64,000 bases of DNA, from contig BSYO01000008.1 in assembly GCA_033239525.1 (NCBI GenBank), positions 15,422,830 to 15,486,829 on the forward strand, read 5' to 3'. The stretch comes from Nepenthes gracilis (Eukaryota > Streptophyta > Magnoliopsida > Caryophyllales > Nepenthaceae). Numbering within the stretch: the stretch's first letter is position 1; each line of letters begins with the position of its first letter. The notes under the pieces were generated by a model that was given only the letters and a program-made list of their open reading frames with translations, made no database searches and had not been told where the DNA came from. Shown piece after piece: positions 11,047 to 22,270 of the stretch. The translations under genes were made by a program, and so were the position numbers.

Positions 11047-12142
11047 TGATGGGTATAATGTAATTGGACTGGCCCAATAGTTAAAGAAGGCCCAAATGGA
11101 CAGTTGGACGGCCAACTCTAACGCTGGCCGGCCAACTCTAACGTTGGCCCAATAAGAGGTGAAGGCTCAAATCCTTAAAAGCCCAAACGGACCGACTAAG
11201 GCACAGGCGGGTGGCCAACTCACGCTCAAGACGGTCAATTCAAACGTTGACCGAAATCACTATAGCAGCAAACCCAAAAAACAGAAGGCTTCTACGGGTC
11301 TGGCCCACTTGAGCCGACGATCCAGCAGGCGGTTAGCAACGGCTCTTTCCCTGACTTGTGCCTTCCATAAATTCAGCTAACACCCAAAAAGGATATTGAC
11401 AAAATTAGCACCATTCCCATAAAGAAGGCGCCAGATTTTTTCAATTTCCTGCCAATTGAAACTATCAACGATAAAGTGTATGAAAGGAAGGTGATCAGTT
11501 TGAAAAGCCGCTAACTGCTAGGAAAGGAAGCAATCTCAGCAAGTTAAGCAACTTGCGCCTTCCTGCAAAAGGAAGGCCGCCCAAAATGGCACAGGGATCA
11601 CGCCTTCCAACCAGGGAAGATCACCCTGACGCCATTTAAATAAGCCCTAGGGTTTTTATTCCTGGGCCCGCTTTTTGATAGGTTTTTTGATATACTCTCA
11701 TTTTATGCTTTCATAAAAACGGGCTACTACGCTTCCAACCTCTCTCTCCCAGAGACCTAACGCTCTCTGATACCCAGGCACTCTCTACTGACACTCAGAG
11801 GTCCAAAGGTATACAAACATGCTCCCTACAGCTGTTTACTGCCTTCCCACCGTCCAAGATTCAAAAGATGGCCAAGCCTCTCTTTCATCGGGACATCTAA
11901 ACACTCCCTTCCCACACATTCTCTCTTACCCACTCAATTTTAGTTCTCAGCACATTCCTAGATTTTAAAGACTTTCTTACCGACTTGAACGTCGGAGTAT
12001 TTTCGGTGGGATAACTTTCCGTCGATACACTGACCTCCTATTTGTTTAGTGGTGTGCAGGATCCCAACTCGGTGAATGGAATCGGAACCAGTTAAACAGA
12101 CAAGCCCCAATCTGTTCGAAGTTCGGATCCAGAGACGCATCA
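11047..12142 (+). repeat. 5' LTR of the Tat element
   Basis: It starts TGATGGG and ends GACGCATCA, 1,096 bp. It contains a TTTAAATAAG promoter-like box near 11636 and the conserved GACTTGAACGTCGGAGTATT box near 11982. The target duplication CCTTT abuts its left edge. Confidence 0.92.
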
Positions 12143-12161
12143 TTGACACCGTCTATGGAAA
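12143..12161 (+). other. Primer binding site of the Tat element
   Basis: TTGACACCGTCTATGGAAA directly follows the 5' LTR. It matches the undamaged form TTGGCGCCGTCTGTGGGAA seen on the minus strand at 589-607, with a few transitions. Confidence 0.8.
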
Positions 12162-12225
12162 ACACTTATGAAAAGCCAACCACACTCCCCCAGAACACAC
12201 CCTTTTCACTGCGAGACTCTTCTAC

Positions 12226-13960
12226 AATGGTGAATACGAGAGCCAAGTTAGCACCACTTCTCCCGATCAGGACCATGCTGCTGGTACCCTGGTCAACGGA
12301 ACGATGGGCGGGTTGCCTGCACCTTTCTTTCAACAACAGATGGAGCAAATGCAGACCAACAATCGTCTGCTCTAAATACTCTACTCTCGTCTAGAGCAGC
12401 CATAGTAAGGGGCTTCGCCCGCAGCCGTCCCTGCGCCAGCCACCAGAAAAGGTGTCCCGAGAAAAAAGAAGCCGGCTAGAAGGCCTAAGAGGCTGACAAA
12501 TGATCAGATCCCAACCTCGTCGCACGCTCCAGGCCAGAATAGGCCTGAAGAGTGCTCTGGGAGCACAACGCCGGAAGAAAGTCTAGAAAGAAGAAACCCC
12601 CGATACTCTTGGGCGGAGAATAAAAACTCAATTTAGGAGCAAGCCTCCAGGACTGCCAGGTCCACTAGAGACAGTAGCCGGCAGGCTACTGGACCTTCCG
12701 AGGACAAAATAGAGTTGAGTGCTTACCTCAACTCTAAGAGATCTGCCAACGCTGCTCGCGCAGATCCATGGGTGAAAAAGATCTGGAACCACGTGTTCAA
12801 GGACAATGAGCACGCTGTTGACTTTGACCGATCTCCCTTCACAGCGGAGATTTTAAATCATCCACTACCCACCAAGTTTAAAATGTCTTCCCTTAACTCA
12901 TACGATAGGAGTAGTGATCAGTTGACCATTTGGATCACTTCCGTATCCATCTGAGTCTACAAGGGTTGAAAGACTCAGCGATGTGCTGCTGCTTCCCACT
13001 CATGCTGAAGAGAGATGCCTGCATTTGGTTCCATCACCTCCCTTCAAACTCTATTCGAAGCTTCAGGGAGCTTACTGATCTCTTTCTGGCTCAGTATGCC
13101 TCAAGCCGATGGGAAGAGAAGCAGCCACGACATCTCTTCCACACCAAGCAGAAGCCAGGGGAGAACCCACGGAGATTCCTGGACTATTTTGTGATGGAGC
13201 CAGGCAGATTCCCTGGATCACGAAAGAGATGAAGCTGGGCAATTTCATCTATGCGCTGACCTATGGGGATTTCTTCAAACACTTCGCTCACAAGAACCCC
13301 CAGACCTTTCAGGAGATAGAATCAATCACCCGGGCTTACGCGGCGACAGAAGAAGCCAACGAAGCAAAACACCCAGAACGGGCAAACTAGCCTCGCCCAT
13401 TCCCTAGAGAGGGAAAAAGAAAATACAGTGGCGATGATTACTCCCGTCGGAAGCAGCACAGATTTGGGCCGCCAAAAGGCAGAGATTACGGGCCCATCAG
13501 CTTTACGCCCCTGACAGACACGCGCTCAAATATCCTTATGCAAATACACGGGAAAAAATTTTTGAAGTGACCAAAATCACTGAAGAAGGACACCGAGAAC
13601 CGGTCAAAATATTGTAATTTTCACCGCTCTGCTGGACATTCTACTGAAGACTGCAAGACATTGCAGAAGGAGATCGATGAGTTAATTCACAGAGGCCACC
13701 TCACCAGGTTTGTCAAGGGATCTGGGTAGAGTTTTAGAGCAGCCGGCAGAGAAGGGCAGGAGCCATTTCCTCCCCGAAATTGGGTTGCGATAGTGGTGGT
13801 CAATATGGTCACCACCTGACCTGCCAAAAACCCAACCGACAACAAGGAGCAGCAGACTGGGAGGAAGAAGTAGCGCACGACGGACAACGCAATTAGCTTC
13901 AGTGATGATGACTTGACTCATGTAATGTCCCCCTATGCTGACCCTCTTGTTGTATTCACG
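12226..13960 (+). pseudogene. gag (capsid/nucleocapsid) of the Tat element
   Basis: The reading starts MVNTRA near 12226. The capsid core is recognisable at 12940-13380 (CIWFHHLPSNSIRSFRELTD, then KQKPGENPRRF), the retrotransposon gag fold used to form virus-like particles. A nucleocapsid zinc knuckle follows near 13600-13660 (YCNFHRS then GHSTEDC), with the C-x2-H-x4-H-x4-C spacing typical of Tat elements. Frameshifts near 12940, 13230 and 13590 and several stops break the gene. Confidence 0.8.
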
Positions 13961-14436
13961 TTCATTTCAGACGGTAGTATCGACTACCAGTTGAAGCGAG
14001 TGTTTATTGAAAATAGTAATTCAAAAGATGTGCTTTACTTGGATACTTTCTTTAAATTAAGCTTCAAAAAGAACTAATTAAAACTACCGAGAGCCCACTG
14101 TATGACTTTGACAACGAGCCAGTGCCCATCTGAGGGACAATCCAACTAGAGGTCACCCTGGGTATGTATCCAGAAACAGCGAGTCGTACGCTCACCTTCT
14201 TAGTAGTCGACCTGCCATCTACTTACAATGTTATACTAGGCAGGCTATGCCTAATAGCGTTTGAGGCAATCGCCTCAATTCCACACCTCAAAATAAAATT
14301 TCCAACGCCTTATGATGTTGGAGAAGTGTTAGGTAACCAAGTTACTTGGTGGACATACTACATGTCTCAAATTGCCCCTAGCGACAGCACTAGAATGGTT
14401 AGGGAACTTGATCATCGAGATGAGATAACCTTGTAG
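13960..14436 (+). pseudogene. Aspartic protease region of the Tat element, active site lost
   Basis: The protease would cut the Gag-Pol polyprotein. The region before the flap reads LKRVFIENSNSKDVLYLDTF; the usual catalytic D-S-G is replaced by E-N-S, so no activity is expected. The downstream part (FLVVDLPSTYNVILGR, 14190-14260) is well kept. A frameshift separates the two. Confidence 0.7.
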
Positions 14437-14499
14437 CAAGCGCAGTCCGGCGAAGCCACAGATCTTGTCCCACTGAACACGGAAAAACCGAAAAGGTGT

Positions 14500-15461
14500 G
14501 TACAGATCGGCGGCTCACTCACCGGAACACTGCGTGATGAACTGATCGCGTTCCTTCGACGGAACGCTGATATTTTTGTGTGGACTCCAACAGACATGCC
14601 TGGGGTTCCATCTAAGGTGATGGTCCACAAGTTGAGGCTTGATCTTAGCTGGAAGTCCGTCAGGCAAAAGCGAAGTAACTACTCCGTAGAGAAGTTGATC
14701 GCCATCCGGGAGGAGGTGAAGAAACTGCTGGACGCAGGATTTATTAGAGAAATCCACTACCTGGATTGGCTTTCTAACATCGTCCTGGTGAAGAAAAGCA
14801 ACAGGAAATGGCAGATGTGCGTCGATTTCACCGACATTAAAAAAGCCTGCCCAAAGGACAGCTTTGCCTTGCCCACGATCGACCTACTGGTTGACTCGAC
14901 GGCCAGACATGAGCTGCTAAGCTTCATGGATGCCTATTCGGTTTACAACCAGATCCGGATGAGTCCGAAAGACGATGAGCACACAGCGTTCATGACGGAT
15001 TAAGGCACCTACTGCTACAAAGTGATGCCCTTCGGATTGAAAAACGCTGGACCAACCTATCAATGATTGCTCAACAAAATGTTAGAAAAACAGATCAGTC
15101 ACAATTTGGAGGTCTACGTCGACGACATGCTCTTTAAAAGTAGAGTCACCGGAGACCACATTTGCAACCTAACAGGGTCGTTTAAGGTGCTTTGCAAGCT
15201 TTACATGAAACTAAACTCGGCTAAGTGTGTCTTCGGGGTAGCCTCTGGTAATTCTTGGGTTTTATCGTCTCCCAACGGGGGATTGAGGCAAACCCAGAGA
15301 AGATTAAGGCCCTCGCAGACATGACTCCCCCGCGGAGCGTAAAGGACGTCCAGCGATTGACTGGACGGCTAGCAGTATTAACCCACTTCCTTGCGAAGTT
15401 TGACAACAAGTACCAACCCTTCTTTAAGACCCTAAGAGGGACAAAAGCCAACGGGTTTTAA
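14500..15461 (+). pseudogene. Reverse transcriptase of the Tat element
   Basis: The enzyme copies the element RNA into DNA. Recognisable blocks are the entry segment (MPGVPSKVMVHKL, 14596), KWQMCVDFTDIKKACPKD (about 14807), MPFGLKNA (about 15025) and the catalytic YVDD at 15115-15126, which is intact. Stops occur at 15001-15003 and 15064-15066. A frameshift near 15240 moves the thumb region (PRSVKDVQRLTGRLAVLTHF) to another frame. Confidence 0.88.
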
Positions 15462-15956
15462 TAAATAGCAGACTGCCAGATAGCCTTCAATGAATTGAAG
15501 TAGTATTTGGCCAGCCCGCCACTGCTGGCGTCACCCAAGGGCGGAGAAGAGTTGTATCTCTACTTGGCAGTGTCAGGGGTATCCCTCAACTCTTTCCTCG
15601 TACGCCAGGACTCCGAAACCCACTGGCCGGTCTATTATGTGAGTAAAACACTAACTGGCCCCAAAACGCGCTACTCACGCGCAGAAAAACTTGTCTTAGA
15701 ACTAATATTCTTCGCGCGAAAGTTAAGGTCATACTTTCAAGCACACCGCATAGTGGTCCTCACTAACTAGCCCCTAAAGAATATTCTTCAGAAACTCGAC
15801 ATTTCAGGGCGGCTGGTGAAGTGGGCTATCGAGTTGGGCGAATTCAAGATCGAATTCTGGCCCAGACCTGCTGTAAAAGCATAGGCTTTGGCCGACTTTA
15901 TTGTTGAGACCACGACCTCAGTTCTTGAAGAACAGCCCGCAGAAAGCACATTATAG
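15462..15956 (+). pseudogene. First RNase H (Gypsy type) of the Tat element
   Basis: The segment LYLYLAVSGVSLNSFLVRQD and YYVSKTLTGPKTRYSRAEK (15555-15690) is the RT-associated RNase H of Gypsy elements. In the Tat group this copy is known to be degenerate and backed by a second RNase H. Stops lie at 15468-15470, 15768-15770 and near 15882. Confidence 0.8.
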
Positions 15957-16340
15957 CTTGATGGAGTTCCAAAATGGGTACTCTACGTAGACGGATCGTC
16001 TACGGACACTTGCAGTGGCGTTGGAGTGGTTCTCACGACCCCAGATGGGTTTAAGGTGAAGTATTCCCTCAGACTCGATTTCCCGACAGCTAATAACATT
16101 GCCGAATACAAAGGCCTGTTAGCCGGATTACAATTAGCAAAGGAGTCCTCTACCAAGAGGTTGACGATCTACAGTGACTCCGAACTGATCATTAACTAGG
16201 TTAACGGAGACTTCGAGGTAAGCAACCATTACCTGGCCAAGTACTTGGCAAAGGCGAGGGAGGCCGCCTAGGGTTTCGACAAACTAACCCTGGTTCATGT
16301 TTTCAGAACTGAAAATTGAAAGGCAGACTAGCTAGCTAGA
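15957..16340 (+). pseudogene. Second, archaeal-type RNase H (aRNH)
   Basis: The catalytic blocks are visible: WVLYVDGSS (first Asp at 15990-15992), NNIAEYKGLLAGL (Glu near 16104) and IYSDSELIIN (Asp near 16173). Presence of this domain between the first RNase H and integrase is diagnostic of Tat elements. Stops near 16197, 16269 and 16317 break it. Confidence 0.8.
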
Positions 16341-16424
16341 GCCGCTATAGCCGAAAATCCAGAATAGTACTCGATGGACATGAGGGAGATTCTGAACGTT
16401 CCCAGCATAGAGAAGTAGGAGGCG

Positions 16425-17684
16425 ATGCAGATTTCCAAAGTAAATAACTGGATGACGCCATACCTTATATATCTGGCTGACGGATCGTTACCAGAAGATG
16501 CAGAGAAGGCTAAGCGAATCAAAAAGACAGCTGACTGGTATACTGTGGTTGATGGGCCATTATATCGCCGTGGTTACTCAACCCCATACCTCCGATGCCT
16601 AACTCCCGAAGAGGCTGATTACGCCTTAGGCGAAGTGCACCTTAGAATTTACGGAGCACATGTTAGTGGAAAAAACTTAGCCTTCAAGATCATGCGGTAA
16701 GGCTACTACTGGCCCTCAATAAAAAAGGACGCGCTCGAATTTATGAAGAAGTGTGAAAGCTGCCAGCTTCACAGTAACCTTCACCATCAGCTGTCCGCTG
16801 ACCTAAAGTCGCTTCAGGCCCCTTGGCCTTTCACGCAATGGAGGCTCGATATTCTCAACCTATTTCCTATTACCACAGGGCAAAGGAAGTTCATCATCGC
16901 GGGCATCGACTACTTCACCAAATGGGTCGAGGCTATCCTATTGGCAAAACTCATATAGCACAATGCTCTTGAATTCCTTCGCCAGAATATTATTTGCAGA
17001 TTTGGTGTCCCAAAGGTCATCGTGACCGACAACTGGACCCAATTCTCAAGGAAACGCTTCACCAAATATTGTGCCAACCTTGGTATCAAGTTGGTCCACA
17101 TTTCAATGGCATACCCCCAAGCGAATGGACAAGTGGAGGTCACGAACCGAACGCTACTCCACGAGTTAAAGACTAAGCTGGAAGACGCAGGGGGCTCCTG
17201 GGTAGACGAGCTCCCCTCAATTCTTTGGTCTTACCGAACAACCCTAAAAGAATCAACGCGTGAGACACCATTTAGTCTCTGTTGCGGGACTAAAGCAGTA
17301 ATCTCGATCAAAATCGGGCTTTCAAGTATTAGGGTGAACTCGTTTGACCCACGGTGTAACTCCCAGAAAATCAGGGAACACCTAGACTTGTTGGAGGAAG
17401 TCCGTGACGCCGTCAGAATACGAACAGCGGCCTACCAACATCGAATTGCCCAATACTATAACAAAAAGGTAAAGGCGCGATAATTCGATGTTGGGGACTT
17501 GGTCCTATGAGGCGTCGAGGCCACAGACAAACTGGTCGGCCGCAATAAGCTCTCCCCTAATTGGGAATGGCTTTTTCTAGTCTCCGCCGTCATGCGAAAT
17601 GGAGCGTACAAACTCGAAACCTAGGACAGAAAGTTGGTCCCACGAACATGGAGCGCGATCCACCTCAAACGCTACTTCCAATAA
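16425..17684 (+). pseudogene. Integrase of the Tat element
   Basis: The zinc-binding HHCC region reads VHLRIYGAHVSGK and then KKCESCQ (16640-16770). The catalytic core shows WRLDILNLFP (first Asp near 16848), VTDNWTQF (second Asp near 17025) and QANGQVEVTNRT (Glu near 17134). All three acidic residues remain, but stops near 16698, 16956, 17481 and 17508 interrupt the frame. The reading ends LKRYFQ at a stop at 17682-17684. No chromodomain is seen, as expected for Tat. Confidence 0.88.
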
Positions 17685-17869
17685 AGGACCTAGGTATGTA
17701 TTTGCATTATTATGTATACGCATTCGCCTGCTTGTTTTAATTTGTCAAAATAAGTGTTTCCTTAGTATATTGCCTTCTCTTTTCTGTGTGCATATATATA
17801 TGTGTGTGTTTTCCTTACAGGTTTACCCGATTTAGATTGCCCCTAAGTTGAGAGGGTTTTCACCCTCTC

Positions 17870-18192
17870 GTTACTAAACCCGGGTCATCTAGGCGGCCCA
17901 TAAGTGGTCGAATATGAACATCGGTCATTCGAGCGGTCCATTGGCAGTTGTACTTAAACCTTGGTCATACAGGCGGCTCATAAGTGGTCGAATATAAACC
18001 TCGATCATCCAAGTGGCCCATTAGCGGTCGTACTTAAATCCTGGTTATCCAGGTGGCCCATAAGCGGTCTCGTATGAACCTCGGTCATCTGAGCGGCCCA
18101 TTAGCGGTCGTATTAAATCCTAGTCATCCAGACGGCCCATAAGTGGTCGAATCTAAACCTTAGTCATCCAAGTGGCCCGTTAGTAGTCAAAA
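17870..18192 (+). repeat. 80-bp tandem repeat between pol and antisense gene
   Basis: Four copies of an 80-bp unit, each made of two similar 40-bp halves. The landmark TAAGTGGTCG falls at 17901, 17981, 18061 and 18140. The half-unit reads roughly CCTCGGTCATCCAAGCGGCC followed by CATTAGCGGTCGTA. Tandem repeats at this position are common in Tat elements. Confidence 0.85.
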
Positions 18193-18531
18193 TTTTAAGG
18201 GGCTAGCACAGCACACGCAACGACCTCCTTCACGAGGAAATAGCATGATCAGTTAACGATGGTCGAAGGGAGAAAAATTCTTCTCCAAGGCTAGCTGCCC
18301 AAGTCAACACTTGGGCAGTGCCACCAGGCTTGACTCACAAGCCACTACCACTAGGCTGGCTAACACGTACACAACCGCCTACAAAGTAACCTAAGGACAC
18401 CACACCTACGGTAACGCTATAAACTCAGTTGGCAGGCAGCCGGCCAACCTAGTTAGCCGCCCAAGTACAACTACAAATATGAATTAAAAGCAGTAAAAGG
18501 AAGTAGACACACAAAGTGGAAGAACGCCCGT

Positions 18532-18537
18532 TTTATT
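18532..18537 (-). terminator. Poly(A) signal of the antisense gene
   Basis: AATAAA on the minus strand lies 52 nt downstream of the antisense stop codon. It suggests the antisense gene was once its own transcription unit. Confidence 0.55.
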
Positions 18538-18588
18538 GCTTTCAAGTATATTTACATTGGACATTATATAATAAGGGAACATAAAAAA

Positions 18589-20404
18589 TCAAGGAGGCGG
18601 CGGCGGCGGCCCCTGACCATCCCGTGGCTCCCTCACAAGACTCTCACAGTTTTGGACGGACCTGTTTGACATGTTAAGTAGGTCCACCGGGAAGTTAAGA
18701 TCAATAATCCGCGCGATACACCGACATATATTAACCACCTCCCACAACCGCGACAACATCATCTACTCGACCTCGTGAGGGCATATCCGAATACTCAATT
18801 GGTTCTCCAAGGCTGACGTATACTCGACGAGATGGTTGAGGCACTTCTTGACCCGCTCATTCTCCTCTCTTAGGTGAGCATTCTCCTCTATTAGGCGGGC
18901 ATTCTCCTCCTTTAGGCTTGTGTTCTTGACCTTTGTGTTGGCCAGAATGGTCTGCAATGCTGCAGCATCCAGCCGGTGCTCCGCCCCCGACGCCGCCAAC
19001 TTCGCGTCAAGCCAGGCAATCTTCCCCTCCCTGTCGAAGATCACACGGTCCATCTGATCGATCACCCTTGCCACGGCAGCCAACACCTTCTCTTTTTGCA
19101 CCAAAGAATAAAACAAATCAGAAATTTTAAAGAAGTAAGGCAGAAAGCATCACAGAAAATTATACCCACCAGATCCTTCGTGCGGGCCTATCTTGCTTGG
19201 CCTCCAAGTTTTTCTCCGTGGCTGGTAGGATATAGGCAGAACCCTCGTGAGTAGGGCTACCGGCGGCATCCTTCAGGATGTCATCCAGCAGCCCTTCATC
19301 GATATCATCCATAGCGGCGGTGGCGGCGGGCTCCTCCTGAGCAGCAGGAGGCTCCAGATCTATCACCGGCGGATCCGCCGGCTTCTGCATAACCGAAGAG
19401 CCAACCGATGGCTCCTGCGACCCCGCTGGTGGCTCGTCAACAGACGCAAGTGGTATCTCCTCCGGCACAGACTGAGAACCACCTGTGGCGTAGGCTGCGC
19501 CAGTATAACGCCTTCGACCTCAACTTCCGGCATGTCCTCAAACGTCTTCTCCACCCTGTGGTGCTACCAGGACCGCTGCAAATCCCGATAGCGATATAGT
19601 CTGGCCCCGAAGACGATGAGGAGGGCGCCTCCACGGTCATCCTCTTGGACCTGAGGCCGATGAAGTCGTCGTCAGTCGGGAGGGGACGGATGATCAGACC
19701 CCTGGAGTCCTCTAGCCATATCATGACCGCCAGTGGCGGTGCCCTAAGCTTCTGAACAAGGAAAGGCGGCTCCCAATTCACCTTCTTGGTCTCTGCCCTA
19801 GAGACCAAGAAATCTCTCTTGAAGTCAGAGAGATGGGTTTTGATCAGTTTGGTCAGTCACTCCAAATACGTCATCTCCGCCACAGACGGCGTCCCCGTAT
19901 AAACATCCGGCCCCTAGCCCCAATCCTTTGATAGGGGCCAGGTCTCAGTCACACTCACGAACAAGAATCGGTTCTTCTAGTTCTTCAGTGAGTCGTAGAT
20001 GGCCGTGTTGACCCTCAAGTCACTACGTGGAACCAAGGAGATCCACTCTCCTCGGTTTATCTTAAACAGCCCCTTCACCATCGACATCGTTAGCCGCCGA
20101 GAATACTTACAGGGAAAGATACAGAAAGTGCAAATATACCGTACAGCATTGGCGTGAAGCTGGGCGACGGGAACGCGCAGAGTTTGGAGGATCGACTATA
20201 AGTCGTCTAGAAGAGGAAGACGGAGGCCTCTCCTCAGGTGGGCCTCATACACTTCACGTGTCCCGCCGGCGGAGAGAAGGCCCTGTCATCCTTATCCGGA
20301 ACCCTCCACGCGATGTCTTTGGGGATGTTAAATTCGATACATAGCTCTTTGATGTCGTTCTCTCCAAAAACAGAAGGAATATTGGCAACGGAGGTTGAAG
20401 CCAT
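18589..20404 (-). pseudogene. Antisense accessory gene of the Tat element (Transposase_28-like)
   Basis: Read on the minus strand, a gene starts at 20404 (MASTSVANIPSVFGENDIKE) and ends at 18591-18589. The N-terminal segment (IPKDIAWRVPDKDDRA, then PPAGHV) resembles the plant family called putative gypsy-type transposon protein (Pfam Transposase_28). That family matches antisense ORFs of Tat elements. The middle is Pro/Ala/Glu-rich (19160-19468). The C-terminal third (18763-19116) is a Glu/Asn-rich coiled coil (ARLIEENAHLREENERVKK). It ends in a poly-Pro run. Frameshifts and stops near 20248, 20180, 19980 and 18763 disrupt it. The function of this family is not established. Confidence 0.7.
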
Positions 20405-20714
20405 ATTTATAAAGGGATTAGGATTTTTTCTCTCTGGAATGAAAGTAGGAAGACGAAGAAGCAGAGCAGAAGGTGTGAAAAATTCTAAGTATAAGGAGGG
20501 AAATTTAAACGGCAAAGTGTGAAATGCCTTAAACCTCCTCGAGAAGGCACGCTATCATGCTGCCGCATGATGCTTCCCAACGGGCTCCTTTTTAAAAGAA
20601 ATCTTTTGACACATTAATGGTTGGGATCGTGATTTCATCAGGTGAAGACATGTGTCCACTTTCAACCTGGACAGCCGGCTAATGGCCACACATCACTCAT
20701 GGCTCATAAAAAGT

Positions 20715-20855
20715 TCTCCGGATCTGACCAAAGACGGTTAACAGATTCGGTCAACTTTCTTCTCCAGATCTTACCAAAGACGGTTAACAGATCCGGTCAA
20801 CTTTTTTTTCTTGGAATTTGACCAGGACGGTCAACAGATTCGGTCAACACCTCAC
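20715..20855 (+). repeat. Three 46-bp repeats upstream of the 3' LTR
   Basis: The segment GACGGTTAACAGATTCGGTC recurs at 20733, 20779 and (with one change) 20826. The repeats lie between the antisense gene start and the 3' LTR, so they could be part of the antisense promoter region. Confidence 0.8.
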
Positions 20856-20962
20856 CCTTTCGTGGAGTTCTCTGAAATTTTCAAGCAATAAAGAACAGTG
20901 AGGAGCATCCCATCATAAACATGTCGGAGGCCAGAATTCTGGCCACTGGCATTAGGGGCTAG

Positions 20963-22064
20963 TAATGGGTACACTGTAGTTGAGCTGGCCCAATAGTCAA
21001 AGAAAGCCCAAATGGCCTGTTGGACGGCAAACTCCAATGTTGGCCCAACAGGAGGTGAAGGCCCAAATCCTGAAAGGTCCAAACGCGCACCCGATGGTCA
21101 ACGCTAGCGTTGATCGACTAAGGTATAGGCGGGCAGCCGACTTACACTTAGGATGGTCAACTCAAGCGTTGAGCAAAATCACTGTAGCAGCAGGCCCAAA
21201 AATAAGAAGGCTTCTACGGGCCTAGCCCACTTGGGCCCACGATCCAGCAGGCGATTAGCAACGGTTTTTTCCTGACTTACGCCTTCCATAAACTTAGCCA
21301 ACACCCAAAAATGATATTGACAAAATCAGCGCCCTTCCCATAAGGAATGCGCCAGATTTTTTCAATTTCCTACCAATTAGAGCTTTCTGACGGTAAAGTG
21401 TATAAAAGGAAGGTGAGCAGTTTGGAAAGCCGCTAACCGCCAGGAAAGGAAGCAATCTCAACAAGTTAGGCAACTTGCGCCTTTCTGCAGGAGGAAGGCT
21501 GCCCAAAATGGCACAAGGATCACGCCTTCCAACTAAGGAAGATCACCCTGACTCCATTCAAATAAGCCCTAGGGTTTTCATTCCTGGGCATGCTTTCTGA
21601 TAGGCTTTCTAATATGCTCTCATTTTACGCTTTCATTGAAACAGGCTACTACGCTTCCAACCTCTCTCTCTCAGAGACCTAACGCTCTCTGATACCCAAG
21701 CACTCTCTGCTGACACTCAGAGGTCCAAATGTATACAAACGTGCTCCCTATAGCTGTTTACTGCCTTCCCACCATCCCAGATTTAAGAGACGGCCAAGCC
21801 TCTCTTTCATCAGGACATCCAAACACTCCCTTCCCACGCATTCTCTCTTGCCCTCTCAATTTTAGTTCTCAGCACCTTCCCAGATTTTGAATGCTTTCTT
21901 ACTAACTTGAGCGTCGAAATATTTTCGGTGAGACAACTTCCCACCGACACACTAATCTCCTGTTTGTTTAGTGGTGTGCAGGATCCCAACTCAATAAATG
22001 GAGCCAGAACCAGCCAAGCAGACCAACCCGAATCTGTTCAAAGTTCAGATCTAAGGACGCGTCA
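20963..22064 (+). repeat. 3' LTR of the Tat element
   Basis: It starts TAATGGGTA and ends GACGCGTCA, 1,102 bp, followed by the target duplication CCTTT. A short purine-rich segment (TTAGGGGCTAG) precedes it as the likely polypurine tract. Over its last 142 bases I count 27 differences from the 5' LTR, 25 of them transitions. Confidence 0.9.
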
Positions 22065-22270
22065 CCTTTAATGAAAATTTTAAATTTTGTTACTAAAAAG
22101 TTTTTTTAATGACAAAATAAATTATTATTAAATAATATTCTTTAATGATAAAATAATTTTATCACTAAAATACATTTTAATTTATCACTAAATAATATAT
22201 TTAATGGCAAATAATTGTTACAAAAAGTATATAATTTTAACTCTAAATTATATACTTTTATTGGATAAAT
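22065..22270 (+). mobile_element. CACTA-like subterminal sequence resumed after the Gypsy insertion
   Basis: After the target duplication the sequence again shows GTTACTAAAAAG, AATGACAAAATAA, TTTATCACTAAA and AATGGCAAATAATTG. These are the same kind of GTGACAAA/TTTGTCAC motifs found at 10950-11041. This supports a single CACTA element split by the retrotransposon. Confidence 0.5.

Larger units (their letters stand above)
11047..22064 (+). mobile_element. Complete Tat-lineage Ty3/Gypsy LTR retrotransposon
   Basis: The element is 11,018 bp and is bounded by two LTRs (11047-12142 and 20963-22064) and a 5-bp target duplication CCTTT (11042-11046 and 22065-22069). The order is LTR, primer site, gag, protease, RT, RNase H, second RNase H, integrase, tandem repeat, antisense gene, LTR. 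The second RNase H and the antisense gene are hallmarks of the Tat group (Retand/Grande-like relatives). Many stops and frameshifts make it non-functional. It sits inside a CACTA-like element, so it is the younger of the two. Confidence 0.92.

Noticed and set aside
18933..19591. Plus-strand frames over the antisense gene
   Set aside because: They overlap the coiled-coil and Pro-rich coding of the minus strand and show no known motif.
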